From Thermohalobaculum sp039184865 (GTDB taxonomy: Bacteria > Pseudomonadota > Alphaproteobacteria > Rhodobacterales > Rhodobacteraceae), in NCBI GenBank assembly GCA_039184865.1, contig JBCDAV010000002.1, forward strand, positions 1-64,000: a DNA stretch of 64,000 nt, written 5' to 3'. Below are positions 17,015 through 28,409 of the stretch, one piece after another. Numbering within the stretch: the first letter of the stretch is position 1; each line of letters begins with the position of its first letter. A model generated the notes under the pieces. The model saw only the letters and a program-made list of their open reading frames with translations, was not told the origin of the DNA and searched no databases. A program made the translations under genes and the position numbers.

Positions 17015-17986
17015 TCAGCTATAGCGGATGCGCGGGTCGAGCCACGCGTACAGAAGGTCGATCACGAAATTGGTCAGCACGAAGACCAGAACGATGGTCA
17101 TCACGATGCCCTGCGTCATCGTATAGTCGTTGAAGGTCACGCTATCGACCAGCAGGCGCCCGAGCCCGTTCAGGTTGAAGACCTGCTCGGTGACGACAAG
17201 CCCGCCCATCAGGAAGGCGAACTCGATGCCGATCACGGTGACGACGGGCAGCATCGCATTCTTAAGCGCGTGGCGGTTGACGATGATCTTCTCGACCATG
17301 CCCTTCGCGCGCGCCGTGCGCACGTAGTCCTCGCGCAGCACTTCGAGCAGCGAAGAGCGCGTCATGCGTGTCGCGACGGCGGAATAGCGGTATCCGGTGG
17401 CGATCGCTGGCCAGAGCAGCATCGAGAGGTTGTAGACCGGGTCTTCCCAGAGGGGTCGGTAGTCGAGCGGTGGCAGCCATCGGCTGCCGGTGAAAACTTC
17501 CGATATGCTCAGGATGGCGAGGATGATCAGAATCCCCAGCCAGAAGCTGGGCACAGCGATCCCTGCGATCGATACTGTTCGGACGACATAGTCGATCCAG
17601 GTGTTCTGGTAGACTGCGCTGAGCGTTCCCAGCGGAATGGATATGATGATCGAGACGATGGTCGCCATGATCGCGACCTGCAGCGAGAGCTCGAAGCGCT
17701 TGGACATCTCCTCGAGCACCGGACGTCCTGTCCACATCGACTCGCCGAGATCGAATGTCGCCAGACCGACCACGAAATCCTTGAATTGCACGACCAGCGG
17801 TTGATCGAGACCGAGGTTCTGTTGGCAGATCTTGATCTGCTCCTCGTCGTAATAGGCGCCTTCTCCGCCGAGCTTAAGTTCGCAGACATCCCCCGGCAAC
17901 GCGCGCAGCAGGAAGAAGATCAGGAACGCTGCCCCGAGCACCGTGGGTATCATCAGGATCAGACGTTTCAGGATATACTGCCACAT
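17015..17986 (-). CDS. Dipeptide/oligopeptide ABC transporter permease (DppB/OppB type)
   Basis: The product is 323 residues with the typical DppB start (short MWQYILKRL leader and a first helix at 9-30), a periplasmic domain to about residue 95 and five further helices. The EAA loop is LREDYVRTARAKG near 220-232. It pairs with the DppC-type gene 11 bp downstream. A strong hairpin separates it from the binding-protein gene upstream. Confidence 0.92.
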   Translation of the reverse strand: MWQYILKRLILMIPTVLGAAFLIFFLLRALPGDVCELKLGGEGAYYDEEQIKICQQNLGLDQPLVVQFKDFVVGLATFDLGESMWTGRPVLEEMSKRFELSLQVAIMATIVSIIISIPLGTLSAVYQNTWIDYVVRTVSIAGIAVPSFWLGILIILAILSISEVFTGSRWLPPLDYRPLWEDPVYNLSMLLWPAIATGYRYSAVATRMTRSSLLEVLREDYVRTARAKGMVEKIIVNRHALKNAMLPVVTVIGIEFAFLMGGLVVTEQVFNLNGLGRLLVDSVTFNDYTMTQGIVMTIVLVFVLTNFVIDLLYAWLDPRIRYS

Positions 17987-18017
17987 GGCGTGTGCGGTCC
18001 TCGTCGGAGTGTCTGCT

Positions 18018-18043
18018 GCAGGGTGCGGTGGACCGCACCCTGC
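18018..18043. other. Perfect 12-bp stem-loop between binding-protein and permease genes
   Basis: The 12-base arm at 18018-18029 pairs perfectly with 18032-18043. No T-run follows on the transcribed (minus) strand. Hairpins at this point in peptide and sugar ABC operons commonly stabilise the binding-protein mRNA or reduce read-through, so that the binding protein is made in excess over the membrane parts. This role is inferred from position. Confidence 0.65.
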
Positions 18044-18085
18044 GGGTTTAGGTGCAGGATGGGCGTGACCCCATCCGCTGGAGCA

Positions 18086-19693
18086 TCAGCCCTTGTCGAG
18101 CCAGATGTGGTCGAGCTGCTGGCCGAGATAGTGGCTCGGCGCGATCTTCCAGCCCTTCACGTAGTTCCAGTGTGGGTTGATCTTGTACCACCAGAGCGAG
18201 ATGAACTGCGTTGCCTTCTCGTCCAGAACAGCCTTTTCCAGCTTGCGCATGATCGTGCGCTGCTCGTCCAGCGTGCCCGCGCGCAGCAGGTCCTGGTACA
18301 TCTGCTCAAGCTCGGCGTCCTCGTTCTGGGTGTAGTTGTTGCCCGAGGACGGGATGAACTTGGACACGTCTGCGATCGGGTTGATCACCGACTGGCAGTT
18401 GAAGTCGATCGAAACGTCGAACTCGTACTTCTTGCGCAGGATGTCGTAGAAGACCGGCGAAGGGTTGACCTGCTGGTCGAACTTCATGCCGACTTTCTTC
18501 CACTGGTCGATCAGCCACGTGCCAACCACCTTGTACGGCTGGTCGACACCACGGTTGTTGAACCGGTAGGTCTTGTCGAAGTCGAAGCCTGCTTCTTCCA
18601 GCAGACGACGGGCTTCAGCCCGGTTGGCCTCCATGTCACGACCATAGCCTGCCAGGCCTTCCAACTCGGCCTGCGTTGCAGCCAGCGGGTGGTTCGGGAA
18701 GACGATGCCGCCAACCGTTTTCACGATCGCGATCTTCGAGAGGTACTTGGAACCGCCCCAACGGTCGATCGCCAGCGACAGCGCCCTGCGCACACGCGGG
18801 TCATCGAACGGCTTGGCCTTGTGGTTCGGCGTTGCCAGCAGCACGCAGTTCCAGTCGCTTTCCTGAACGACGATCTTGTCGCCCAGTGCGCTGACCAGCG
18901 CGTCACGCTGCTTCGGCGGGAAGCCGCGGAACTCGATGCCGGCCCGATCGCCCTCGATGGCCTGCACGCGGGCCGACAGCTTCGGCGCCGAGATTGCCTT
19001 GAACCCGTCGAGATACGGACGGCCTTCGAAGTGGTAGTTCTCGAACTTCTCGCCCGAGACGAATGCGCCCGGCTGGTACTCGACGAACTTGAACGGCCCA
19101 GAGCCGTTGATGTTGGTCTTGTGCCATTCCATGCCGTTGGCGGCGAGGTCCTCATCGGCGTAGATGAAGTTGAAGGGCGATGCCATCGACGGCAGATAGG
19201 CGCCCGACGGGAACTTCAGCTTCATCTCGTAGGTGTGGCTGTCCACGACGCGGTGGCTGTCGACCATGGCGTAGAACGCCTTGCGAGACGAGGGCACGCC
19301 TTCCGCAGGGAAGATGATCTTCTCGTAGGTCGCGAAGACATCGTTCGCATCAAGCGGCTTGCCATCGTGGAAGGTGAGACCCTTGCGGATCTTGTAGGTG
19401 AAGGTCAGCCCGTCCTCGGAAGCCTCGAAGCTCTCGCAGACATCGCACTCGAAGTCGTTTTCCTGCGGGTTGCTCGGATTGACGCGGATCAGCAGGCTGT
19501 AGAACGGCGCGATCGGATGGATCATGCCGAACGTCGTCTCCTGGTGACCGTCGAAGGACGGAATCTTCGAGCCAACGACGAAATCCAGCGTCCCGCCCGA
19601 TTTGGGCGTTCCGTGGCCGTCGGCCAGAGCCGGTCCGGCGATGGCAATTGCTGCCACCGAGCCGATCGCGGCTTTCCAGAATTTGGTGCGCAT
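18086..19693 (-). CDS. Periplasmic solute-binding protein, family 5 (peptide type)
   Basis: The product is 535 residues, normal for SBP_bac_5. A Sec signal peptide (MRTKFWKAAIG...AIAGPALA|DG) ends near residue 24. Family hallmarks include an early GGTLDFVVG strand, LTFTYKIRKGLTFHDGKPL and the DVFATYEKI helix. A GGGAGGT ribosome-binding site precedes the ATG. In the family the protein captures di/oligopeptides, opines or other polar compounds and delivers them to the permease pair. Ligand not predictable here. Confidence 0.93.
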   Translation of the reverse strand: MRTKFWKAAIGSVAAIAIAGPALADGHGTPKSGGTLDFVVGSKIPSFDGHQETTFGMIHPIAPFYSLLIRVNPSNPQENDFECDVCESFEASEDGLTFTYKIRKGLTFHDGKPLDANDVFATYEKIIFPAEGVPSSRKAFYAMVDSHRVVDSHTYEMKLKFPSGAYLPSMASPFNFIYADEDLAANGMEWHKTNINGSGPFKFVEYQPGAFVSGEKFENYHFEGRPYLDGFKAISAPKLSARVQAIEGDRAGIEFRGFPPKQRDALVSALGDKIVVQESDWNCVLLATPNHKAKPFDDPRVRRALSLAIDRWGGSKYLSKIAIVKTVGGIVFPNHPLAATQAELEGLAGYGRDMEANRAEARRLLEEAGFDFDKTYRFNNRGVDQPYKVVGTWLIDQWKKVGMKFDQQVNPSPVFYDILRKKYEFDVSIDFNCQSVINPIADVSKFIPSSGNNYTQNEDAELEQMYQDLLRAGTLDEQRTIMRKLEKAVLDEKATQFISLWWYKINPHWNYVKGWKIAPSHYLGQQLDHIWLDKG

Positions 19694-19786
19694 GAAGGTA
19701 CCTCCCTGAGTTGCTCACCAGTGCGTGGGGAACTTCGCGCGTCCCCGGATGCGCTCTCCCCCGGTTCGGCCCGGGTGTCTCGTTGA

Positions 19787-21630
<1,844 letters not shown>

Positions 21631-21847
21631 CCCCGGGGCCTCCCTTGGTACCTCTCCGTCGCGCCAGTCGATCGTCCGCTGTCTCTGAGCCGGCTTGCGA
21701 TTGGTGCTCTGCCTTACTGGACAAATAGCATCATGTTGGCAAGGGTCTAGGAACGACTTTCGTAGCGTGGAATGTGGTGTACCAGAGCGAAACATCGCCC
21801 GCCGTGCCAGCGTTTTGCCAGCATCGCCCGGGTCGAAAGAGGCGAGC

Positions 21848-22654
21848 ATGACGAATCCCGAAGAACACACCGTTTCCGTCTCCGTCGATCCGCGCGGGAT
21901 CGCGACAGTCACGTTGGATCGGCCGCATCGCAACAATGCCTACAACGGCAAGATGATCCAGGATCTTCTCGATGGTCTGCCGGCGCTGGCGGATGATCCG
22001 GCGGTGCGGGTCGTCCTGCTGCGCGGCAATGGCAAACACTTTCAGGCGGGGGCGGATCTGGCGTGGATACAGCAGGTGCGCGAACTGGACGAGGCCGGCA
22101 ATCTCGATGTCTCGCGCAAGACCACGCAGGCCGTCCATGGACTGACGACACTGGGCAAGCCGACGGTCGCGCTGGTGCATGGCGGCTGCTTCGGAGGCGG
22201 CACGGGGATCATCTCGGCCTGCGATATCGTGATTGCCGACCGTTCCGCGATGTTCTCGATCACCGAGGCGCGCTGGGGTCTGATCGCCACCCCGATCGTG
22301 CCGCAGTTGCTCAGCCGGATCGGGCCGGGACGTCTGCGGCGCTACTCGCTGACCTGCGAGCGGTTCAGCGCCGACAGGGCTTATGAGATCGGGCTGGTCG
22401 ACGAGGTTTGCGAGGCAGGCGAACTGGATGCGATCGCAGCGCCGATTCTTGATGCGCTGCTGCATTGTCCGCCGTATGCGCTCGCGCAATCCAAGGCTGC
22501 AGTTCTGGAGTATGCGGATCTCAGGTTTGACGAGGCCGAGTTGGAGGACATGGTCCGGCCGCACGGGCTGAAGCGGATGGATACCGAGGCTGAAGAGGGC
22601 CTCCGCAGTTTCCTCGAGAAGCGCAAGCCGTCTTGGTATCCGGGAGCGGGTTGA
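21848..22654 (+). CDS. Enoyl-CoA hydratase/isomerase family protein (methylglutaconyl-CoA hydratase-like)
   Basis: The product is 268 residues with a crotonase fold. The oxyanion-hole segments are KHFQAGADLAWIQ and GGCFGGGTGIIS. One catalytic glutamate is present in ITEARWGL, while the first, usually GGGxE, is Gly here. The pattern GGGxG...CDIVIA...TEARWGLI and RRYSLTCERF is typical of the LiuC/AtuE branch that hydrates branched glutaconyl-CoAs. It stands alone on this strand, facing a CoA-ligase operon, and probably acts in branched acyl-CoA catabolism. Confidence 0.85.
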   Translation: MTNPEEHTVSVSVDPRGIATVTLDRPHRNNAYNGKMIQDLLDGLPALADDPAVRVVLLRGNGKHFQAGADLAWIQQVRELDEAGNLDVSRKTTQAVHGLTTLGKPTVALVHGGCFGGGTGIISACDIVIADRSAMFSITEARWGLIATPIVPQLLSRIGPGRLRRYSLTCERFSADRAYEIGLVDEVCEAGELDAIAAPILDALLHCPPYALAQSKAAVLEYADLRFDEAELEDMVRPHGLKRMDTEAEEGLRSFLEKRKPSWYPGAG

Positions 22655-22665
22655 GGCCGATCGCT

Positions 22666-23841
22666 TCAGCAGATTTGCGTTCGGATATTCTCGAACAGAG
22701 AGACTGCCGCGAGATCTGACGGGATGTGGAGCGGCTCCGGTCCCGAGCAGAAACGGGCCATGACCAGTTCTGCCTTCCGGTCGACAATCAGGTTCTGGCC
22801 GTGGATTCCGATGCCCATCATGATCGGCCCCCGGTCGCGCAGGACATACCATTTCGAGCGGTAGTGCATCGACAGGTCGGGGAAGTATTCCTTCATTGAA
22901 CCGTTGTCCCACGCCTGCGGATCGCCGTTCTGTTCGATGTCGTCGATCCAGCTCTTCGGCACGATGCCCGCGCCGTCCTCGACGAGCATCTGCCCCACTT
23001 GAGCAAGCGTTCGCGCCGTGAGGCTCTTCCCGCCTGCCGTACGCGGCGCGCCCAACAGATCGACCGTGATCATCGCGGGCGCCTCGGCCTTCATCGGCTT
23101 CAGGATGTGATCCGAGAAGACTGACGCATAAGATCGCCCGGTCGCGCGTTCGACGATCCAGCCGAGCAGGTCCGTGCAGGGCGAGATATAGTCGAAATTG
23201 CCTCCCGGCGCCTCGTTCGTGTCCGTGAGAGACAGCAGAAACGCGCGCATATCGGTCGGGGTCTCATTTGGTGCCAAAGGATTCCAGTTCGTCGATTTGC
23301 GATAATCGACGATCAGTCCCTCCGTCGCGAGATAGTCCTCGATGAAGTGGATGCCCGAGCGCATGTCGAGCAGGTCGCGGACAGTCGTGTCGCGGAATGC
23401 GGTTTGCGCGAGTTCCGGAACGTATTGCGTTGCCTTTGCGTCGATCTCCAGCACTCCGCGCTCGGCGAGGACGCCGCAGAGGAGCCCGAGCATCGACTTT
23501 GACACGGACATCAGGATGTGCGGGTCCAGCGCGGTCATGCCGTTTGCGTAGTGCTCGTGGACTATCCGGCCGCGATGCAGCACGACCAGCGCGTCGACAT
23601 GGCTGCGGGCGCAGAACCCCTCGAAGTCGAGATCTTCCCCGTCAAACCTGCAGCGCGGCATCTGTATAGCTGCCCCCGCAGGCAGGTGCTTGGCAGCCGC
23701 AGGGTCGTTGTGCATGACGGCGCTCGGCACGATTTCGGACACGTGGTGAAACGCCCAGGCGTTGAAGGGTGCCGTGCGCCAGTTTGCAAGCGTCACCTGG
23801 TCTTCCGCGCCCGGCGGGAATGTCGTCATCAAGTCGGTCAT
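22666..23841 (-). CDS. Serine hydrolase, beta-lactamase (class C) / 6-aminohexanoate-dimer hydrolase-like
   Basis: The product is 391 residues. The nucleophile motif SxxK is SVSK, in LMSVSKSMLGLL near residue 113. The second motif, normally YxN, appears as DYIS, and a C-terminal HG motif follows (GIGIHGQNL). There is no signal peptide, so a cytoplasmic esterase or amidase role is more likely than antibiotic resistance. It starts seven bases after the aldolase gene and is the last gene of a three-gene operon. The substrate is probably an ester, lactone or amide feeding that operon (inference). Confidence 0.8.
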   Translation of the reverse strand: MTDLMTTFPPGAEDQVTLANWRTAPFNAWAFHHVSEIVPSAVMHNDPAAAKHLPAGAAIQMPRCRFDGEDLDFEGFCARSHVDALVVLHRGRIVHEHYANGMTALDPHILMSVSKSMLGLLCGVLAERGVLEIDAKATQYVPELAQTAFRDTTVRDLLDMRSGIHFIEDYLATEGLIVDYRKSTNWNPLAPNETPTDMRAFLLSLTDTNEAPGGNFDYISPCTDLLGWIVERATGRSYASVFSDHILKPMKAEAPAMITVDLLGAPRTAGGKSLTARTLAQVGQMLVEDGAGIVPKSWIDDIEQNGDPQAWDNGSMKEYFPDLSMHYRSKWYVLRDRGPIMMGIGIHGQNLIVDRKAELVMARFCSGPEPLHIPSDLAAVSLFENIRTQIC

Positions 23842-23848
23842 CTGGAGC

Positions 23849-24622
23849 TCAGTTCTTGTAGCTTTCATCAAGCCGGTCGAGACGTCGCAGCAGGGCGGGC
23901 CATTCGTAAACACCGATCGGACGGTGGCCGGCCGGCGAGTTGGCCTTGAGATTGCGCTGGATCGTCGTTTCCTGCACGTCGGCGGCGATCTCGGTCGCCG
24001 CCTGGCCTGTCTGGTCGAAGGCGACCTGCATCCGGCAGGCCCGCTCGGCGCGGTACATCCAGACGAACGCCTCGGCAATCGTCCGGCCGACGGTCAGCAG
24101 CCCGTGATTGCGCAGGATGAGCAGGTTTGCATCGCCGAGATCCGCAACGAGGCGTTCGCGTTCGCTCAGATCCGTCGCGATGCCCTCGTAGCCGTGATAG
24201 GCGGTGTGCGCGACGATTGCGAGCGCGTGCTGCGTGATCGGCCGCAGCCCGGCCTTTGCAGTGGCCACTGCGGTCCCGGCTTGCGTGTGGGTGTGGAGTG
24301 CGCAGGCAAGCTCCGGCTTGGCCATGTGGATGGCCGAGTGGATCACGAAGCCCGCGGGATTGATGTGGTATTCGGTCGGACTGAGGAGCGTGCCGTCTTC
24401 ATCGACCTTGACCAGCGACGATGCGGTGATCTCGTCGAACAGGAGGCCGTAGGGATTGATCAGAAAGGCGTTTTCCTCGTCCGGCACGCGCGCCGAGATA
24501 TGCGTACCGAGCAGGTCCGACCATCCGAACTGATCGACGAGGCGATAACACGCGGCAAGATCGACGCGGGTCTGCCACTCGGCCTCGGAACACTGTTCGC
24601 GGATCTCGGATTGTACGTTCAT
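23849..24622 (-). CDS. Class II aldolase/adducin family protein
   Basis: The product is 257 residues. The zinc-binding histidines are in ALHTHTQAG near residue 110 and in RNHGLL near 170. The opening LAACYRLVDQFGWSDLLGTHISAR is characteristic of the family. Members cleave sugar phosphates or decarboxylate or rearrange small hydroxyketones. It overlaps the CoA ligase gene by ATGA and is followed closely by a serine hydrolase, so all three are co-expressed. Substrate unknown. Confidence 0.87.
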   Translation of the reverse strand: MNVQSEIREQCSEAEWQTRVDLAACYRLVDQFGWSDLLGTHISARVPDEENAFLINPYGLLFDEITASSLVKVDEDGTLLSPTEYHINPAGFVIHSAIHMAKPELACALHTHTQAGTAVATAKAGLRPITQHALAIVAHTAYHGYEGIATDLSERERLVADLGDANLLILRNHGLLTVGRTIAEAFVWMYRAERACRMQVAFDQTGQAATEIAADVQETTIQRNLKANSPAGHRPIGVYEWPALLRRLDRLDESYKN

Positions 24623-26712
24623 CGCTTGCTCTCCCCGGCCAGTGTCACCAGCGCATCGACTGCCACGACGCCTTGCCGCTGCACCATGACAGGATTGGCT
24701 TCGGCCTCCAAGACCGTGGGCTGATGATCGATCAAGCCGGATATCGCGACGATGGCATCCGCAAGCGCATCGAGATCGCCCTTCGGCAGACCCCGGTGCC
24801 CGCGGATCGGTGCGAGGCCCTTGACCTCGTCAATCATCGTGCGCGCGGTCGCGCGATCGACGGGAGCGCAGCGGATCGTCTTGTCGTCGTATAGGCCGAC
24901 GAGGATTCCGCCCGGTGCCAACGTGACGACAGGCCCGACCGAAGGATCGAGCTTGTAGCCGATCAGAACCTCCTGAAGGGTGTCGATCATCGGCGCGATC
25001 AGGATCTCATCGACCGTGACCTCGGGATGGTGGCGCTCGACGTTTGCCTTGATGCGCAGGGTCGCCTCCGACAGCTCTTCGCTGTTCCGGATGCCGAGTT
25101 CGACGCCGCCGGCGTCGGTCTTGTGGGGCACGTCCTCGCTGAGCACTTTGGCGACGATCGGATAGGGGAATGGAAGATCCGGCCGGTCGCCCGGACGGCA
25201 TCGGATCGTTTGCGGGATTAGAACGCCTGCCGACTGAAGCAACCGCAGGGATCGGTGTTCGTCCAAAACCCTCGGGATGCCTGCTTCGGGCAGGCGCGCA
25301 ATCTGCGTGATGCGGGGCGCGCGCCAACGGCAGAACGCGCCGATTGCATCCGCGCAGGCTTCGGGCGTGCGAAAGCCCGGCAACCCGCCCGCGATGACGC
25401 CTTTCAGGCTCTCCAGCGCATCGGGCACCATGAACGAGACGAGCGGCTTGCCCTGCGCGTCGGCCTCGACCAGTGGCGGAATCGTGCGTTCCGGGCTCGA
25501 GCGTCCTGACGAGCCGGTGATCGACAGCACCAGATCGACGGTTTCTTCGGACGCGACGGCCTCGATGGCAGGCTTTACGAAATCCGGCCCGGCGCCCGCC
25601 ATGGTCAGATCGAGCATCGGTCCGGGGACAACGCTGAGGCCGGTGTCGCGAACGGTTTGCAGGACGTTCGCCGACGGGGGCGCGACCGATATGCCTTCCA
25701 ATGCGAGCCGGTCGCAAACAGTTGCGCCGCCGCCCCCGGTCGTCGTGATCACGCCGATGGAAGGAGCCGACAATCCAAGCGGAGTGCGTCCGCGAAAAAG
25801 CATCGGAGCCTCGACCAGCGCGTCGAGCGACGTGACGCGCGCGATCCCGATATCGCGCAGGAACGCGTCGGTCACGGAATCCTCGGCGAGCAGAGCGCCG
25901 GTATGCGCGACGGCCATTTCCTGACCGAGCGCGGATCTTCCGAGCTTGTAGGCGATGACCGGCTTGTCCGCGTCATGGGCCGCAGCGGCAAAGCCCGCCA
26001 ATCCATCCGCGTCGCGAATGGTCTCGAGGAAAAGCGCGATGACCTCGGTATTGGGATCGGCCAGCATCATGCGGCCAAGCTCGGGCACGCCGAGATCGCA
26101 CTCGTTGCCCACCGCTGCCGTGCGCGCATAGCCGATACCGAGCGCCTTTGCCCGGCTGATCAGCCCACCCATCATCGAGCCCGATTGCGAAATCAACGAG
26201 ACCGGGCCGGTCGGCAGATCCTGTTCCTGATAGATCGCGTTCACCGTGATCAGGCTTCCGAGGTGAAGATCCGCGACCCCCATGGAGTTCGGCCCCAACA
26301 AGCGCATCCCGGCGCTGCGCGCGATGTCGACAAGCCGGTTCTGGCGGGCGAGGCCCTCGGACCCGGCCTCGCCAAACCCGTCAGCGAGGATCGAGGCGAT
26401 CTTCACCCCGGCCTCGGCGCAGTCGTGGACGGCTTGCTCGACACGGTCTTGTCCAACCAGAATGTAGGCGTGTTCCGGCACTTCCGGCGCGTCGTGGATG
26501 GACGTCAGGCAACGCTCGCCCTGAACGGTTTCCCGCGCAGGATTCACGACGTGGATCTTTCCGGAATATCCGGCCCGGCGCAGGAATTGCAGCGGACGTC
26601 CGGTCGGCGCGTCGGCCCGGCTCGACAGCCCGATCAGCGCGACGGCACGTGGCGCGAACACCTGTGCATCGAGCGCACTGAGGTCCTGATCCGTGGTGCC
26701 GGGTTTCTGCAT
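24619..26712 (-). CDS. Acetate--CoA ligase (ADP-forming)-type acyl-CoA synthetase
   Basis: The product is 697 residues, started at the ATG at 26712 where homology to the CoA-binding domain begins (FAPRAVALIGLSSR). Domain order is CoA-binding (about 10-135), a succinyl-CoA-ligase flavodoxin-like region with LISQSGSMMGG (about 150-450), and a C-terminal ATP-grasp domain (about 480-697, with PYPIVAKVLSEDVPHKTDAGGV). Such fused synthetases make acyl-CoA from acid, ATP and CoA. It opens a three-gene operon. No obvious ribosome-binding site precedes this start. Confidence 0.85.
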   Translation of the reverse strand: MQKPGTTDQDLSALDAQVFAPRAVALIGLSSRADAPTGRPLQFLRRAGYSGKIHVVNPARETVQGERCLTSIHDAPEVPEHAYILVGQDRVEQAVHDCAEAGVKIASILADGFGEAGSEGLARQNRLVDIARSAGMRLLGPNSMGVADLHLGSLITVNAIYQEQDLPTGPVSLISQSGSMMGGLISRAKALGIGYARTAAVGNECDLGVPELGRMMLADPNTEVIALFLETIRDADGLAGFAAAAHDADKPVIAYKLGRSALGQEMAVAHTGALLAEDSVTDAFLRDIGIARVTSLDALVEAPMLFRGRTPLGLSAPSIGVITTTGGGGATVCDRLALEGISVAPPSANVLQTVRDTGLSVVPGPMLDLTMAGAGPDFVKPAIEAVASEETVDLVLSITGSSGRSSPERTIPPLVEADAQGKPLVSFMVPDALESLKGVIAGGLPGFRTPEACADAIGAFCRWRAPRITQIARLPEAGIPRVLDEHRSLRLLQSAGVLIPQTIRCRPGDRPDLPFPYPIVAKVLSEDVPHKTDAGGVELGIRNSEELSEATLRIKANVERHHPEVTVDEILIAPMIDTLQEVLIGYKLDPSVGPVVTLAPGGILVGLYDDKTIRCAPVDRATARTMIDEVKGLAPIRGHRGLPKGDLDALADAIVAISGLIDHQPTVLEAEANPVMVQRQGVVAVDALVTLAGESKR

Positions 26713-26766
26713 GGGACAAATCCCATAGGAGATCGCGTGTAATTGTGAAAGCCACGGTTGCGATGT

Positions 26767-27639
26767 ATGCGACGGTCCATGACCAGCGCCGCCGAAATCG
26801 TGCAGACACCGGATCGCCGACTGACCGAGCCGCCGTTCGAGCGGACCTCGGGCGGCGTTGCATATCGTGTCTTTGGGAGTGGAGAGCCGCTGGTTCTGCT
26901 GCACGGAGGTGCTGGAAACTGGCAGCACTGGGTCCGCAATGTCGACGCGCTGGCTCGGCGGTTCCGCGTCATTGCGGTCGATCAGCCCTGCTATGGCGAC
27001 TCGGAGGCGGTTCCTTGGGAAACGCCGGAGGAAGATTACCTGCGGCTCTGCCTGTCGGCGATCGAAGAGATGACAGCAGATGCGCCGCGGATCCATCTGG
27101 CGGGCTTTTCGTTCGGAGGTTACATCGCAGCGGAGATCGCCGTGCGGATGGGCGAGCGGACCGCCTCGCTCTCGATGACCGGTGGCGCGGGCTACGGGCG
27201 GCCGGTCGGTCGAGGCTTCACACTCGGGTCTCGGCGCAAGCTGCGCGAGGACCTCGGCCGAGAACCGACGCCCGATGAGTTGGGATCAATGCATTCCGAG
27301 AACCTCGGGAAGCTGATGCTCTGGGACAAGACGCTGATCGACGACTGGGCAATCGACATGCAGACGCGCAATGTCGGGCGGACGCGCTTCGACTCGCGGA
27401 GGCTGTCCTGGGCGGAGGGAACGCCGGGCTGCGTCGGGCAACTGACTTGCCCGGTGATGATCGTGTACGGCGAGCACGACGCGGCCTGCATTCCGCCGAT
27501 TGGCGAGCGCATCCAACGGTGCCGTGCCCTTAAGCCGGATCTTATCAGCCATGTTCTGCCGGGTTGCGGGCACTGGGCGATGTACGAGGCGCCGGACCGT
27601 GTAAACGAACTGATGCTCGAGTTTCATGGAGGGGCGTGA
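26767..27639 (+). CDS. Alpha/beta hydrolase
   Basis: The product is about 290 residues; the start is uncertain between ATGs at 26767 and 26779. Oxyanion-hole motif LLHGGAGNWQHW, nucleophile elbow GFSFGG, acid in YGEHDAAC and late catalytic histidine GCGHWAMYE are all present. It resembles meta-cleavage-product hydrolases and other esterases of ring or ester degradation. It is divergent from the CoA-ligase operon with only 54 bp between the two starts, and its stop overlaps the next gene. Confidence 0.85.
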   Translation: MRRSMTSAAEIVQTPDRRLTEPPFERTSGGVAYRVFGSGEPLVLLHGGAGNWQHWVRNVDALARRFRVIAVDQPCYGDSEAVPWETPEEDYLRLCLSAIEEMTADAPRIHLAGFSFGGYIAAEIAVRMGERTASLSMTGGAGYGRPVGRGFTLGSRRKLREDLGREPTPDELGSMHSENLGKLMLWDKTLIDDWAIDMQTRNVGRTRFDSRRLSWAEGTPGCVGQLTCPVMIVYGEHDAACIPPIGERIQRCRALKPDLISHVLPGCGHWAMYEAPDRVNELMLEFHGGA

Positions 27640-28397
27640 TGCGCTGGTTGCTTCTGATCTTGCTGCTTTTGCCGAACCCGTCGCGGGCGGACGATCAGAC
27701 GATCCGGGGGATCGTGCTGAACAATGCCGAGCACACGCTTTGGCACGAAGCGGCGCATGCGCTGATCTCGGAGTTCGATTTGCCGGTGATCGGTCAGGAA
27801 GAAGACGCCGCCGACACCTTTGCCACGCTCTGGATGCTATCGGACGAGGACGCCGATCGACTGGAACGGCTGCTCGATGTCGCCGAGCTCTGGCTGATCA
27901 GCCACGATCTCTCGGAGCAGGGCGGAGAGCCGCCGGCCTATTACGGCGAGCACGATCTGGACGCTCAGCGCGGTCTGCGGGTGGTGTGCTTCATCGCCGG
28001 TGAAGGGCCGGGACGCGCGCACGAACTGATCGAGCAGTGGGGTCTGCCGGAGCACCGCGCTGAGAGCTGCGAGTACGACTATGAACTTGCACTCGCAGGC
28101 TGGGAAACGCTGCTCGAGCCGTTCTGGCTGCCGGAAGACGCGCGCCCGACGCGGGTTAGGGTCGCCTACGGTGACAGCGAAAGCCGCTGGCGCGAAATTC
28201 TCGAACAGGACGGGTTGCTCGAATACGTCGCCGAGAGCCTTGCGCGGACCTATGACCTTGAGAGCGGTCTCAAGGTCGAAGCGGAAAGCTGCGGCGAGGA
28301 CAACGCCTTCTGGGATCCCGAGGAACGAAGGATCGTGCTGTGCTACGAGCTGCTGGATTTCTACGAGGACCTGGCCCGGATCGCGATCGACGGTTGA
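27639..28397 (+). CDS. DUF4344-family predicted secreted metallopeptidase
   Basis: The product is 252 residues, starting in a TGATG overlap with the hydrolase gene. A signal peptide covers residues 1-17 (MRWLLLILLLLPNPSRA). The zinc motif HEAAH at 36-40 and the following VIGQEEDAADTF are hallmarks of DUF4344 metallopeptidases, and a second conserved block has CYELLDFYEDL near the end. It is predicted to be periplasmic or envelope-associated. Co-translation with a cytoplasmic hydrolase may be incidental. The substrate is unknown. Confidence 0.85.
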   Translation: MRWLLLILLLLPNPSRADDQTIRGIVLNNAEHTLWHEAAHALISEFDLPVIGQEEDAADTFATLWMLSDEDADRLERLLDVAELWLISHDLSEQGGEPPAYYGEHDLDAQRGLRVVCFIAGEGPGRAHELIEQWGLPEHRAESCEYDYELALAGWETLLEPFWLPEDARPTRVRVAYGDSESRWREILEQDGLLEYVAESLARTYDLESGLKVEAESCGEDNAFWDPEERRIVLCYELLDFYEDLARIAIDG

Positions 28398-28409
28398 GGA
28401 GAAAGAGCA

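Noticed and set aside
16961..19786. Plus-strand open frame of about 940 codons
   Set aside because: It runs antisense across two permease genes and the binding-protein gene, which have clear families, signal peptide and ribosome-binding sites. The antisense product has no family features and a composition typical of GC-rich shadow frames.
23849..24078. Longer N-terminus for the serine hydrolase
   Set aside because: The extension overlaps the end of the aldolase gene and its sequence is Arg/Pro-rich shadow. The ATG at 23841 fits the family start and the short intergenic gap.
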